A stretch of 37,590 nt of DNA from Pedobacter panaciterrae (GCF_001636695.1 NZ_LGEL01000055.1:1-37590), one strand, 5' to 3'. Positions 16,097 to 24,830 are shown, numbered from the stretch's first letter. Notes: generated by a model from the sequence alone, not told the origin. Program-made: numbers and translations.

Positions 16097-19000
16097 TTAT
16101 TTCTGAAAGTTGTATGAAAGCGTGAGGCTATAACTGCTGAATGATTTTTTTGAAAAAGTTGTAGCATCAAAAGTGTTTCCCGAATATTTGCCATTAAGGT
16201 CAAAATCCTGATATTGAATAAATTTGTTTTTGAGTAGATTTGCAGCATTCAACCTGATTTCAATACGCTGTTTAAATAACTTCTGACCCAGTTGCAGGTC
16301 TAGTTGATTTCTGGGATTTTCATAGATGTCAGGGTAGGCTCCGATAGCTTCCCTGTCTTCTGCAGTTGTACCTACAACAACAATACGCCGGCCCGAGCGA
16401 TTGATCGCAGCAGAAAAACTGAATGTATTTTTAAATGCATTAACAAGCAGTCCGGCATTCAGTAAAAAGGGAGACTGACCCATAAGTGGTCTTTCCCTTA
16501 ATTCCGGATTAACCTCATTGGCAATGGCATCAGCCTTACCTTTTATTTTGGAATGGATTCTGGAGTAGTTACCGAAAACTGTTATGTTACGAAGCCAATC
16601 CGGCCCCGTTCCAAAATATAGGCTTTTGCGAAGTTCGAATTCAAAACCCCAGACTAATGCTGCGTCAATGTTTTTGTAGTATCGTCTGAATTTAGCAGTT
16701 TCCGATGTCGCCTGAGTAGTTATCTCAACAGGATCCCGCAAATCTTTTTTAAATATAGAGGCAGAAAAAATCTCTCCTGAAGTTGGGAACCATTCTACTC
16801 TGAAATCAAGATTTTGTATAGTCCCCCTTTTTAGGTCCGGGTTCCCCAACGTGGCATATCCATTTACAAAATCGAAATATTCATAAGGGCTTACTTCTCT
16901 GAATTCAGGTCTTGTTAGTGTTTTTGAATAAGCAGCACGTACATTTATGCTCGGTAATGGGCTATAAATTGCACTTGCAGACGGTAATACATCTGTGTTG
17001 TAACGAATAAAATCGACAGGACTCTGGTCGTCGCCAGAACCACCACTTCCGGGTAGTCTGCGTGCCAGCTCCTTGCTGGTACTTAAGCTCATGGTATAGA
17101 ATTCAACCCTTGCTCCGTAAATTAACCTAAGATTATCAAGTATATTACTTTCCACATTAGCAAAGGCTGAGGCAAGATTTGCCCCGCCGGTGTATTGATT
17201 GGCAGGTAATTCGTAGTTTACGAGTACCAAACCCCCGGGTCTGAAATTTTCTGGACTAAGTATCTGGTCTATAGGTTGATTTACATCTATGGGAAATGGA
17301 GAAGGAAAACCCTGATTGTCATTTGGTGTGGTTACTCCCCGGGCGGCATCAAAATAACCCAGATTCTGGGTAAAGTATTCTCTTTTTCTAAATTGGGTAA
17401 AGGCACCTGCTTTTATAATTTGTGGTTGATTTGCAACTTTAAAAGGCGTTAATATGGCGAAATTTACATTATAGGCATCTTCCTTCAAGTCCGAAAACAA
17501 TTTACTTGACGATTCAATAGACCCAAATTCTGGTACAAAGTAGTCCTGATCCTTATAACGTACAGGATCTAACTGGTAAAGATTTAAGTAGCCCATGCGT
17601 GTTTGGTTAGGCTCATACTTACGTATCTTATTATATGCAATATTCCAGGTTAGTGTAACGGGTGCTTCCTGTCCAAGTTTATGTTCTCCCTGAAGCTGGG
17701 TGCCTAGTAATGTTTTTTGCGTTGGGTGCATATCTACAACGCGACTTCCCGCCATATCATTAGGGCCATCCAATGTTTTTTCTCCTTCCTTCAGGGTTGT
17801 TACTGTTTCGAAATCTCGGTTGAACATGCTTTTAACAGAGATTTTATTTTTACCAAACTGGTAAGCTACATTCATTAGGCCCCCTGCATTTACCAGGTAT
17901 CTGTAAGACTGTTCCTTATACGAACGCATAAACCGAACAGAATCACCAGCCCCTGCATTGCTTACATCCTGATAATGGGCAAGATCATACCTTTCAATTT
18001 GGTCAATGTTCTGATCTCTGCGATAATTTCCAAGGGCAATAATCCCTAATTTTGTGTCGTTGCTGAAATTAAGGGTCTTTCCATAGCCTAATTGCAATTG
18101 CTGTATTGGCTGTGCATTTCCGCTGTTTACAGGTGCCCATCCCTTGCTCAATAAATTACTTAATCTGAATCTTTCTTCAGGGTAGAGCTGGCTTAACTCT
18201 GTAGAGTTCAGCTTCAACTCATTTGGCAATGCACGTCCGCCATTATCATAGCCCAGCCAATCGTATTTTCCATTCTGATCCTTAAGAAATGCTTTTCCTG
18301 TTTGCCCCTCATAAAAACCTGATCCCAGAGCCAGTGTGATAAAGTCCTGATCAGGAAAGTCTTTGGTGTTAACCTGTACAACCCCTCCGGCAAATTCTCC
18401 CGGTAGGTCTGCTGTTGCCGTTTTAGTAACTATAATACTTTCTATGGCCTGAGCTGGAATCAGATCAAGACTAAATGTGCGTCGGTCTGGTTCTGTACTG
18501 GGCAATAAGCCACCGTTTAACAAGGTGTAATTATAACGGTCAGACAAACCTCTTACCACTGCATACTTGCCCTCCAGCACGCTTACTCCGGTAACTCTTT
18601 TAAGCGCATCACCCGCATTTCTGTCGGGAGTACGACTAATCAGTTCAGATGATATACCGTCAGTAATAGCTGTGCTGTTTTTCTGAAGAGCATACAACGC
18701 AGACTGAGATTCCCTGCGATAGGAACTGGTAATCACCACATCCTTAAGCTGATTAGTTGCAGGTTGTAATGCTATATTTAATGTAGTTAGTCCATTTTCC
18801 TTCACTGCAATGCCAGTAATGATTTTAGTCTGATAGCCAATGTACCTGAACTCTACTTTGTATTCACCGGGTTGTAGTTTTAATATATAGTCACCTTGTA
18901 CATCTGTGCGCACTAAAGTGGCAATTCCAGTAGTTATTATCGTCACACCGGGAATTGTTTCACCGGTTTTTGCATCGGTTACCTTACCGGCAATCTTACC

Positions 19001-19381
19001 AGGTTCTGCGTTACTATTTTTCTTTGCCTGATCAAAGCTGATCAGGATGTTGTGGTTCACTACCCTATAAGAAAAATCTGTTTTTCTCAGAAGCTGATCT
19101 AAAATTTTATCGAGTGATGTATTTTTAAATGATAAGGCTGAGCTCTTGATATCTTTAAAAAGATCTTTATTATAGGCGAAATCAAGGCCCGATTGTTTTT
19201 TTAGCTGATCAATGCTTGCCGATAACTGCTGTTTGTTAAAGTCAATAGTCAGTTTGATTTCAGAAAGCTTTTGAGCGGAAACATCATTTGCATTAATAAT
19301 GGTGCTGGTACTTAAAATGAAAATGGCTATTAGTGTAGAAATCCTCATAAATTGCTTTAAGTATGGGAAATTATAATTCAT
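16097..19381 (-). CDS. TonB-dependent receptor with N-terminal STN signalling domain
   Basis: This outer-membrane transporter should import an unknown ligand and report its presence to the FecR/ECF pair upstream. Numbered from the ATG at 19381 (1094 residues): signal peptide to about ANDVSAQ (37), STN secretin/TonB short domain 41-117 (KLTIDFNKQQLSASIDQL), carboxypeptidase-regulatory-like Ig domain 128-207 (GKVTDAKTGETIPGVTI), a plug from about 225 with RVTGVSVLEGKYAVVRGLSD, and a barrel ending SLTLSYNFQK. The STN domain is the part that contacts FecR in this class. A longer reading from a TTG at 19417 is possible but less likely. It is not the usual SusC form: no SusD gene follows, but two beta-helix-like lipoproteins do. 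The ligand is unknown. Confidence 0.9.
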   Translation of the reverse strand: MNYNFPYLKQFMRISTLIAIFILSTSTIINANDVSAQKLSEIKLTIDFNKQQLSASIDQLKKQSGLDFAYNKDLFKDIKSSALSFKNTSLDKILDQLLRKTDFSYRVVNHNILISFDQAKKNSNAEPGKIAGKVTDAKTGETIPGVTIITTGIATLVRTDVQGDYILKLQPGEYKVEFRYIGYQTKIITGIAVKENGLTTLNIALQPATNQLKDVVITSSYRRESQSALYALQKNSTAITDGISSELISRTPDRNAGDALKRVTGVSVLEGKYAVVRGLSDRYNYTLLNGGLLPSTEPDRRTFSLDLIPAQAIESIIVTKTATADLPGEFAGGVVQVNTKDFPDQDFITLALGSGFYEGQTGKAFLKDQNGKYDWLGYDNGGRALPNELKLNSTELSQLYPEERFRLSNLLSKGWAPVNSGNAQPIQQLQLGYGKTLNFSNDTKLGIIALGNYRRDQNIDQIERYDLAHYQDVSNAGAGDSVRFMRSYKEQSYRYLVNAGGLMNVAYQFGKNKISVKSMFNRDFETVTTLKEGEKTLDGPNDMAGSRVVDMHPTQKTLLGTQLQGEHKLGQEAPVTLTWNIAYNKIRKYEPNQTRMGYLNLYQLDPVRYKDQDYFVPEFGSIESSSKLFSDLKEDAYNVNFAILTPFKVANQPQIIKAGAFTQFRKREYFTQNLGYFDAARGVTTPNDNQGFPSPFPIDVNQPIDQILSPENFRPGGLVLVNYELPANQYTGGANLASAFANVESNILDNLRLIYGARVEFYTMSLSTSKELARRLPGSGGSGDDQSPVDFIRYNTDVLPSASAIYSPLPSINVRAAYSKTLTRPEFREVSPYEYFDFVNGYATLGNPDLKRGTIQNLDFRVEWFPTSGEIFSASIFKKDLRDPVEITTQATSETAKFRRYYKNIDAALVWGFEFELRKSLYFGTGPDWLRNITVFGNYSRIHSKIKGKADAIANEVNPELRERPLMGQSPFLLNAGLLVNAFKNTFSFSAAINRSGRRIVVVGTTAEDREAIGAYPDIYENPRNQLDLQLGQKLFKQRIEIRLNAANLLKNKFIQYQDFDLNGKYSGNTFDATTFSKKSFSSYSLTLSYNFQK

Positions 19382-19460
19382 ATATTTGTATAAGGTCAAA
19401 GTAAAAGGCCGGGACAAGACAGCAGTATTCCACGCGAACGGATTTAATAGCTGTTATTAA

Positions 19461-19488
19461 GAAGGGAGCTGCGCTAACAGCTTCCTTC
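19461..19488. promoter_or_regulatory. Hairpin between fecR-like and TonB receptor genes
   Basis: Arms GAAGGGAGCTG and CAGCTTCCTTC (11 bp with one G-T pair) enclose the loop CGCTAA. It lies downstream of the FecR gene and about 80 bp before the receptor start. It may end most sigma/FecR transcripts or protect them. Only a weak U-rich stretch follows on the transcribed strand. Confidence 0.5.
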
Positions 19489-19523
19489 TGTCATTATTGA
19501 GATGTAGGGATATATATTCAGGT

Positions 19524-20516
19524 CTAATACATGGTGATAATTTTATTTGTGATCGAAAATTTAGTTTGATTAATTGAACTTAACAGCTTCATTACATCCT
19601 CTATCGCGTCCGATTTTTTGATGGTGGCCGAAAAATGCAGCTGACTTAAATCTCGCTTGCCACTTTTTAATGTATAGCTGTAATTATTAAAGAGGATAGA
19701 TTTCAGGCTTTCAAAATCTATATAGTCCAGCACAATATCTCCATTTCTCCATGAGTTCATTATTGCTGCATTTCCTATGCTGCGTGTAGATTTGTTAGAT
19801 AATAGCTTATATTGAATTTCTTCGTTAGGAGTTAAAAAACCGATAAGTTTTTTTCCATAGCTTACTCCAACTTTTCCGGTAGCAACTGATACCTTAACGC
19901 ATTTTGAAAAATTGTAAGCGTCAATATTAAAAGAGGTACCCAGTACTTGGGTGTTAAGTCCTTTGCTGTGTACTATAAAAGGCCTGTTCTTTTCATGCGC
20001 TACATCAAAAAAAGCTTCTCCTTCCAATAAGGTAACTTCACGTAATTTTGAAGAGAATTGTTTTGGGTAGCCAAACTTAGTAGCAGAGTTCAACCATATT
20101 CTGGTTCCGTCTGCAAGTTCTATCAGTTTCATTTTTCCCGGTGCTACCACAACATAGGTCATTTGTTCTGCGGTTCCGGACCTGGTATTGTTTAGATAAA
20201 AGAATAAGGCGGCCGAAACAAAGAGGGTAGTTACTACTGCGGCTATTTTAATTATATTATTGGTATAAAGTTTACGCAATAATGTGGGGTTTGTAATTTC
20301 CTCTGCTGGTTGTATTTGTAAGGTATGGTGTATATTGCTAAGTATCCCTGCATAAGTTTCCTGTTCTTCTTCTTCGGTAGAAAATGCGGAGAGGGGAGTA
20401 CCCGCCTTGTCAAATGAGGCATACCATTCCTCAACCTGTTTGCTATCTTCAGCAGACAATTCTCCTTTTAAATATTTGTTTAGGAGTTCCCTCATTTTAG
20501 CTTCATTTAAATTCAC
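19524..20516 (-). CDS. FecR-type anti-sigma factor
   Basis: The 330-residue protein is an inner-membrane regulator that holds or activates the ECF sigma factor encoded upstream according to receptor occupancy. A short cytoplasmic N-terminal domain (1-85, LLNKYLKGELSAEDSKQVEEW) is followed by one membrane helix (about 88-108), the periplasmic FecR domain (121-217, with LADGTRIWLNSATKFGYP and VTLLEGEAFFDVAHEKNRPF) and a C-terminal domain (262-328) resembling DUF4974, typical of Bacteroidota. The periplasmic part is expected to contact the receptor's STN domain. It starts 116 bp after the end of the sigma gene, so the two are probably cotranscribed. Confidence 0.95.
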   Translation of the reverse strand: MNLNEAKMRELLNKYLKGELSAEDSKQVEEWYASFDKAGTPLSAFSTEEEEQETYAGILSNIHHTLQIQPAEEITNPTLLRKLYTNNIIKIAAVVTTLFVSAALFFYLNNTRSGTAEQMTYVVVAPGKMKLIELADGTRIWLNSATKFGYPKQFSSKLREVTLLEGEAFFDVAHEKNRPFIVHSKGLNTQVLGTSFNIDAYNFSKCVKVSVATGKVGVSYGKKLIGFLTPNEEIQYKLLSNKSTRSIGNAAIMNSWRNGDIVLDYIDFESLKSILFNNYSYTLKSGKRDLSQLHFSATIKKSDAIEDVMKLLSSINQTKFSITNKIITMY

Positions 20517-20632
20517 TGTATTGGCTTTATACTACCTACTTCTGTAGAAAAAGGGCTAAGTACCATGCTGTACAGAACTTTAATATGAGGGTAACAATTC
20601 CTTAATGGAGCGCGAACTTTAACGAAGGATAG

Positions 20633-21193
20633 TTATAGAGTGTTGTAATCTTCGAGCGATTGTCTGAGTTTTTTAAGTGCCAGGGAGATCTGGTTTTTAA
20701 CAGTCTGAGAAGAAATAGAGAGTCGTTCTGCAATTTTATCATTGCTCAGATAATCCTTCCGGCTCAGTAAAAAAACCTGTTTCATTTTTAATGGCAGATT
20801 GTTGATCTCTTTATTTAAAACTTCCTCAAGTTCCTTGGTGAGGAACAGATTATGATCGGTATTCTGATGTACATTTTCGGCCTCATTAAAGTCTGTGATA
20901 GGTACAAGTGATCTGCTCTTGTTTTTATAGAAATGATCTATGATTTTAAATTTCAATGATTTAAAAAGGTATGGTCCCAGTGGTAGTTCTTCATCCAGAT
21001 TTTCGCAATTATTCCATATCGAGATAAAGATGTCCTGAATAATATCCTGCACATCATCTTTAGAAAGGAGCCTTTTGTAAGCTACGGCATATAATTCTTT
21101 ACAATATCTGGAATAAAGCTCATTGAAAGCATGAACATCATGCTTTTTCAGTAAAACGATGAGTGATTTCTCTGAAGAGCTTTTTAAAATCAT
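20633..21193 (-). CDS. ECF RNA polymerase sigma factor (FecI-like)
   Basis: The 186-residue protein has region 2 at about residues 23-95 (AFNELYSRYCKELYAVAY, DDVQDIIQDIFISIW) and region 4 at about 126-178 (LPLKMKQVFLLSRKDYLSNDKIAERL, SSQTVKNQISLALKKL), with no region 3, the form of Bacteroidota ECF factors paired with FecR. It should direct transcription of the downstream receptor and lipoprotein genes when the receptor is occupied; that target set is inferred from position. A promoter-like box and a perfect inverted repeat lie immediately before its ATG, suggesting regulation of its own synthesis. Confidence 0.95.
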   Translation of the reverse strand: MILKSSSEKSLIVLLKKHDVHAFNELYSRYCKELYAVAYKRLLSKDDVQDIIQDIFISIWNNCENLDEELPLGPYLFKSLKFKIIDHFYKNKSRSLVPITDFNEAENVHQNTDHNLFLTKELEEVLNKEINNLPLKMKQVFLLSRKDYLSNDKIAERLSISSQTVKNQISLALKKLRQSLEDYNTL

Positions 21194-21195
21194 TA

Positions 21196-21216
21196 TTGTA
21201 TAAGGGACTTATACAA
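21196..21216. promoter_or_regulatory. Perfect inverted repeat at the sigma factor start, possible operator
   Basis: Arms TTGTATAAG and CTTATACAA (9 bp) are 3 nt apart and end 3 bp before the sigma factor ATG. They overlap the end of the candidate -7 box and the expected transcription start, the classical place for a repressor site. In RNA it could also form a small hairpin next to the start codon. Confidence 0.5.
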
Positions 21217-21243
21217 ACTTATGATCGGATGTTTATACTGAAA
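21214..21243 (-). promoter_or_regulatory. Candidate promoter of the ECF sigma gene
   Basis: On the minus strand TAAGTTTG (21214-21221) matches the -7 consensus TAnnTTTG exactly. TTTC at 21240-21243, 18 bp upstream, is a near match to the -33 TTTG. The predicted start would leave a leader of about 15 nt. The match to the housekeeping consensus suggests basal transcription independent of the ECF factor. Confidence 0.45.
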
Positions 21244-21285
21244 TAGTATATGTGTTAATAAACTGTTAACATTTGAATGTTTTTT

Positions 21286-21771
21286 TTATTCTTTTACCTT
21301 AAAGGAGAAATGCTTTTGAAGGAAATAACTGCAAAGTGATAGGGATATGGTGATGAAAGCTTGTGATATTGAAGGATAAAAGTGTAATCCCTCAACCATA
21401 TATTTAAGCATAGCCAGATTAAGTCCAAAGTTGATACTTAAAACTATAGCATATCTGAACATCTGTATTCTTCCCTTTATATTCGATTTGGTAAAGACAA
21501 GGTATTTGTTTAGTGTAAAACCGATCAGAAAACTGATTAGCGTACTGATGATCAGTGCTGCAGAGTGGGCTGTAATTAATTTCGGTACAAAAGGGAAATC
21601 AACGTTGATATTTTTCTGATGTAAAATCCAGTTGTAAGCAATGTAGTAGCTGATGATTCCGGAAACCGCAGTTGTACCACCAGATACCATGTATCTGAAT
21701 GTATGGATGGGTAACCAACGAGAGAAAGGGGGATAAAAGAAATCTATTATCTTTAATAAGGCTTTCCTCAT
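21286..21771 (-). CDS. GtrA family membrane protein
   Basis: The 161-residue protein has four membrane helices and the GtrA family signature, beginning FRYMVSGGTTAVSGIISYYIAYNWIL and followed by SALIISTLISFLIGFTLNKYLVF (given here in approximate pieces) and a last helix ending CSYFLQKHFSFK. GtrA proteins are thought to flip or assist transfer of lipid-linked sugars during modification of surface polysaccharides or teichoic-acid-like polymers. It starts 4 bp after the end of the LTA-synthase-like gene, so the two are almost certainly one operon, which suggests a shared role in envelope glycan or glycolipid decoration. Confidence 0.88.
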   Translation of the reverse strand: MRKALLKIIDFFYPPFSRWLPIHTFRYMVSGGTTAVSGIISYYIAYNWILHQKNINVDFPFVPKLITAHSAALIISTLISFLIGFTLNKYLVFTKSNIKGRIQMFRYAIVLSINFGLNLAMLKYMVEGLHFYPSISQAFITISLSLCSYFLQKHFSFKVKE

Positions 21772-21775
21772 GCAA

Positions 21776-23704
21776 TTAATTTGCTGTTAGTTTATTCTCA
21801 ATCATCCTGTTATTATATTGTTGAATAAATGCTTTTAAATATTTCTCCATTTTCTCTGCAATTAACGGTTCTTTTTGCAGAATGTTGTTTTTTGTTAAAC
21901 GATCTGTCTTTAAATTATACAAGGCGTTATTTTCCTTCCCATCATTAATTAACAGATAATCTCCCTGGTAGAAACTGAAAGTGCCATCATTGTTATTTAC
22001 AGCAAAGTTATCATTACCTTCTTTAAATGCATCAAAGCCCAGTGCAAAGTATGGTTTGTCATAATGTAAATAGTTTAATACAGTTGGCATAATGTCTATC
22101 TGCTGTACAACTTTGTCTGCCTTTCCTTTCAAGTTTCCGCCAGGATAGTACAATACAATTGGAATTGAAAAGTAGCCTGGGGTTGTTTGATATTCAGGGT
22201 AGTAAGAAACAGTTGCATGGTCTGCACAAAGTACAAATAGCGTGTTTTTATACCATGGCATTGTTGATGCTGTTTTAAAAAAGTTGCGGATTGCCATATC
22301 AGTATATCCAAAAATTTCCTGCACAGGCAAAGGACCTTTAGGGAACTTACCTTTGTATTCTTCAGGCAATCTAAATGGGTGATGAGATGATAGAGAAAAG
22401 AAGCTTGAAAAGAATGGCTGTTTAAATGTATTCATGGTTTGGGCCATGTATTGCATAAAAGGATCATCCCAGATTCCCCAGGTACCATCAGTGTCACCGG
22501 TATTTTTATACTCATTTTGTCCAAAATAATGTTTTATGCCTGCAAGGTGGGTGTAGGATGAAAAACCCATTGACCCATTAGGAGCACCATGAAAAAAAGC
22601 TGTTTCATAACCCTTGTCACCTAATAATTTAGCAATACTGGTTGTTTTGTTACCAGAATAGATGGAAAGTATAAACGGTTCTCTAATACTTGGAATACCT
22701 GTAATAACAGAAGGCAAAGCATCAATGGATTTCCTGCCATTAGCATATGTATGTGTAAAGGTATAACTTTGAGATATCAATGAATCAAGAAAAGGAGTAT
22801 AGCCTTTGTATTTTCCTCCATCCAAATCGGTGTTTAAAATTCCAACATGCTCTTTTCCTAAACTTTCTATAATTAGAAAAACTACATTAAGCGGTTTAAA
22901 TTTACCTGTATCGGCAGGCATATGAATTGGGTTGTAAATAGCATTCAGTGTTTGGTCATCATAAAAATGAACGGGTTGTAACTTCGAAGCGCTAAGTGTT
23001 CTGAATATGCAAAAAGGCGTATTTAAAACCAGGTTCATCTGATCAGGCGTGTCTACAAATTCGCCCGCATTGCTAAGTGTAATTGGCCTTGTCCCAAAAC
23101 CCCATCCACCCCTTATTCCTGTTAGGCAGGCCAGCGCTATTCCTAACATAAGAGCCGTATGCAACGCATATACAGGCCAGGTAAAACGTGGAGGTTTGTT
23201 AATTTTAATAAGGTCGTAAAGCTTAACAAATAACCATACAAACACAGCAAAAAGAATCAGAAGATACCAATAGTCTACTAAAAAATCACCCAATAATTTT
23301 AGTTTATTCTGCTCATTTTTAAACTGATCGTAAACTGTTGCGGTAGTACGTTTTAAGGTATATTTAAAATAAGCGAAATCAGCAAAGTTTGCCATTATGC
23401 CTATGCTATTGCTGATAATGAAAAGCCATTTGCAGAACTTTTGATAACCTTCCCTGTACCTGAAAGGGAAGGGGATAACATGTAAAAGTATAAATATGAG
23501 ATTTATATAAAGGAGTGCAGAAACATCAAATTTTACCCCTCCATATAAAATAACAAGATATTTTGAAAATGTAATGCCTTGAAATAAGCTATGGTTAAAG
23601 GCATAGAAGCCTAATCTGCAAAGTGTGTATAAAACCAATACTATAAAAAACCGATATGCCAGGGCCAGGTATAGGTTTACTGTTTTTGTGTTCTTAATTT
23701 TCAA
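21776..23704 (-). CDS. LTA synthase-like membrane sulfatase/phosphotransferase
   Basis: The 642-residue protein has about five N-terminal membrane helices (residues 15-200) and a periplasmic sulfatase-fold domain (about 270-600), the layout of LtaS and related phosphoglycerol transferases. Metal and active-site positions are visible: Glu280 in VVFLIIESLGKEH, a K-S pair at 325-326 (ANGRKSIDALPS) aligned with the K-T nucleophile of LtaS so that Ser326 would be the nucleophile, and Asp-His in LCADHATVSYY. Gram-negative bacteria lack lipoteichoic acid; related proteins there add phosphoglycerol or phosphoethanolamine to glycans or lipids. The substrate here is unknown. The Ser in place of Thr is worth noting. 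Confidence 0.88.
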   Translation of the reverse strand: MKIKNTKTVNLYLALAYRFFIVLVLYTLCRLGFYAFNHSLFQGITFSKYLVILYGGVKFDVSALLYINLIFILLHVIPFPFRYREGYQKFCKWLFIISNSIGIMANFADFAYFKYTLKRTTATVYDQFKNEQNKLKLLGDFLVDYWYLLILFAVFVWLFVKLYDLIKINKPPRFTWPVYALHTALMLGIALACLTGIRGGWGFGTRPITLSNAGEFVDTPDQMNLVLNTPFCIFRTLSASKLQPVHFYDDQTLNAIYNPIHMPADTGKFKPLNVVFLIIESLGKEHVGILNTDLDGGKYKGYTPFLDSLISQSYTFTHTYANGRKSIDALPSVITGIPSIREPFILSIYSGNKTTSIAKLLGDKGYETAFFHGAPNGSMGFSSYTHLAGIKHYFGQNEYKNTGDTDGTWGIWDDPFMQYMAQTMNTFKQPFFSSFFSLSSHHPFRLPEEYKGKFPKGPLPVQEIFGYTDMAIRNFFKTASTMPWYKNTLFVLCADHATVSYYPEYQTTPGYFSIPIVLYYPGGNLKGKADKVVQQIDIMPTVLNYLHYDKPYFALGFDAFKEGNDNFAVNNNDGTFSFYQGDYLLINDGKENNALYNLKTDRLTKNNILQKEPLIAEKMEKYLKAFIQQYNNRMIENKLTAN

Positions 23705-23803
23705 CTGTCTTTAATTAGAGGCAGTAAATTTAAGTATTTTGAAAACGATTTGTTAATAATAAATTTATGGTAACTTCTTTTGCAATTAATATAAGAAGTC
23801 GGG

Positions 23804-24493
23804 TTATTTGGGTAAGGCAACAAAATCAATTACTGCACAATAACCATATTTTTTATGAGGTTGTATGCTTACTCCAATATAGTTTAGTCCATAAGACTCA
23901 TTTAGTATCATTTTTCTGTGCCCAAGATCCGGTACACCCTTATCGAGCAACAGCATACAAACATTTTCAAAACCTGTAGAAAATCCAAAAGCAAGGTTTT
24001 CACCATTGGATCGTTTGGGATATATCTCTGATATTCTGTCGCCCACAGATCTTCCGTCACTGGATTTATGCCCGCTAAAGTTATTTCGGTTCATATCTTT
24101 AGCATGCTGTCTTGCCACTATGCTTAAAGCCTCATCGGGCCAAAGCATTGGGAGCCCTTTTACTGCTTTAATCTGTTGCTCCAAACTGCGGTAGTATTTG
24201 TCGTTTTTAGTTATTTTTAGCTCATTATAGTTGCTGTATTTTATAGCCTTTTTATTGTAAGCATCTACAAAATCCTGAAAATAAGTATTAAAGAATTTTT
24301 CCCCGTCCATACGGGCCAGATTCATATAAATAACCAGGTCTTTTTCTTGTCCGGTAAGGTAATTGGAGTTGCCTGCAGTATTGGCCATTTTGAGCTCCTC
24401 TTTAGACCAGGTATCGTAATCGGATGTTTTTTTAACTGAAGTAGTTGTGAAAATAGAAAATAGAAATAGGATAGATATCGATAACAGTTTCAT
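23804..24493 (-). CDS. Secreted CAP-domain (SCP/PR1-like) protein
   Basis: After an N-terminal hydrophobic stretch (MKLLSISILFLFSIFTTTSV) and a region of about 90 residues, the CAP domain fills roughly 115-229. The conserved residues are His130 (ARQHAKDM), His142 (SGHKSSDGR), Glu165 in NGENLAFGF and His192 (GHRKMILN), with the final strand YCAVIDFVALP. CAP proteins of bacteria are secreted and mostly of unknown activity; some bind lipids. The gene stands alone between the LTA-synthase-like gene, 99 bp downstream, and the repeat region upstream. No promoter is obvious in the repeat-rich 5' region. Confidence 0.87.
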   Translation of the reverse strand: MKLLSISILFLFSIFTTTSVKKTSDYDTWSKEELKMANTAGNSNYLTGQEKDLVIYMNLARMDGEKFFNTYFQDFVDAYNKKAIKYSNYNELKITKNDKYYRSLEQQIKAVKGLPMLWPDEALSIVARQHAKDMNRNNFSGHKSSDGRSVGDRISEIYPKRSNGENLAFGFSTGFENVCMLLLDKGVPDLGHRKMILNESYGLNYIGVSIQPHKKYGYCAVIDFVALPK

Positions 24494-24593
24494 GAGTTCA
24501 CAACTAGCAAAAGCCAGGCCATATTAAGCGATGAGGGTGTTGCAAAAGGGGAGGTCGTCATTCTAATAACATAACGTCGTCATTTAGTAGTTC
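24494..24593. other. Gene-free stretch before the 8-bp repeat array
   Basis: Between the CAP gene and the tandem array this stretch holds no open frame of note and no convincing promoter. GTCGTCATT occurs twice (24554 and 24576) and looks like decayed array units. Together with the array and palindrome C it makes up the 362-bp gap 24494-24855. Confidence 0.5.
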
Positions 24594-24753
24594 ACCTCGT
24601 CTTCTCATCACCTCCTCGTCTCGATAGTTCGTCATCTCGACAGCTCCTCGTCTCGTCAGTTCGTCTTCTCATCACCTCGTCAGTTCGACAGTTCGTCTTC
24701 TCATCACCTCGTCAGTTCGTCATCTCGTTTTCTCATCACCTCGTCATCTCGAC
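24594..24753. repeat. 8-bp tandem array, 20 units, running into palindrome C
   Basis: The stretch divides without a gap into twenty 8-bp units such as ACCTCGTC, TTCTCATC, AGTTCGTC and ATCTCGAC; nearly all share the core pattern NNNTCNNN with TC at fixed positions and most end in C. A 24-bp higher-order unit (AGTTCGTC, TTCTCATC, ACCTCGTC) occurs at 24658 and 24690 and again, with an extra unit, at 24714. The last units are the outer left arm of the palindrome, so array and palindrome share sequence and phase. Confidence 0.92.
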
Positions 24754-24830
24754 GATAGGAGAGATCTCTTGATTACCAATTGGCTGCAAATTGGCATAAC
24801 CAAGAGATCTCTCCTATCGTCGAGATGACG
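24742..24830. repeat. Interspersed palindrome, copy C
   Basis: Perfect 30-bp arms at 24742-24771 and 24801-24830 enclose a 29-nt loop that itself contains CCAATT and AATTGG. The core is that of copies B and D. Outside the right arm GAACTG follows; its complement CAGTTC is found in the array units to the left, not directly next to the left arm. It lies just downstream of the siderophore-receptor stop codon and may act as its 3' hairpin. Confidence 0.95.

Noticed and set aside
16097-19417. TTG start at 19417 for the STN receptor
   Set aside because: The ATG at 19381 gives the usual short leader before the signal peptide; the TTG only adds 12 residues without family support.
24594-24753. Possible CRISPR array
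   Set aside because: The units are 8 bp and directly adjacent, with no spacers and no cas genes nearby; this is a minisatellite.
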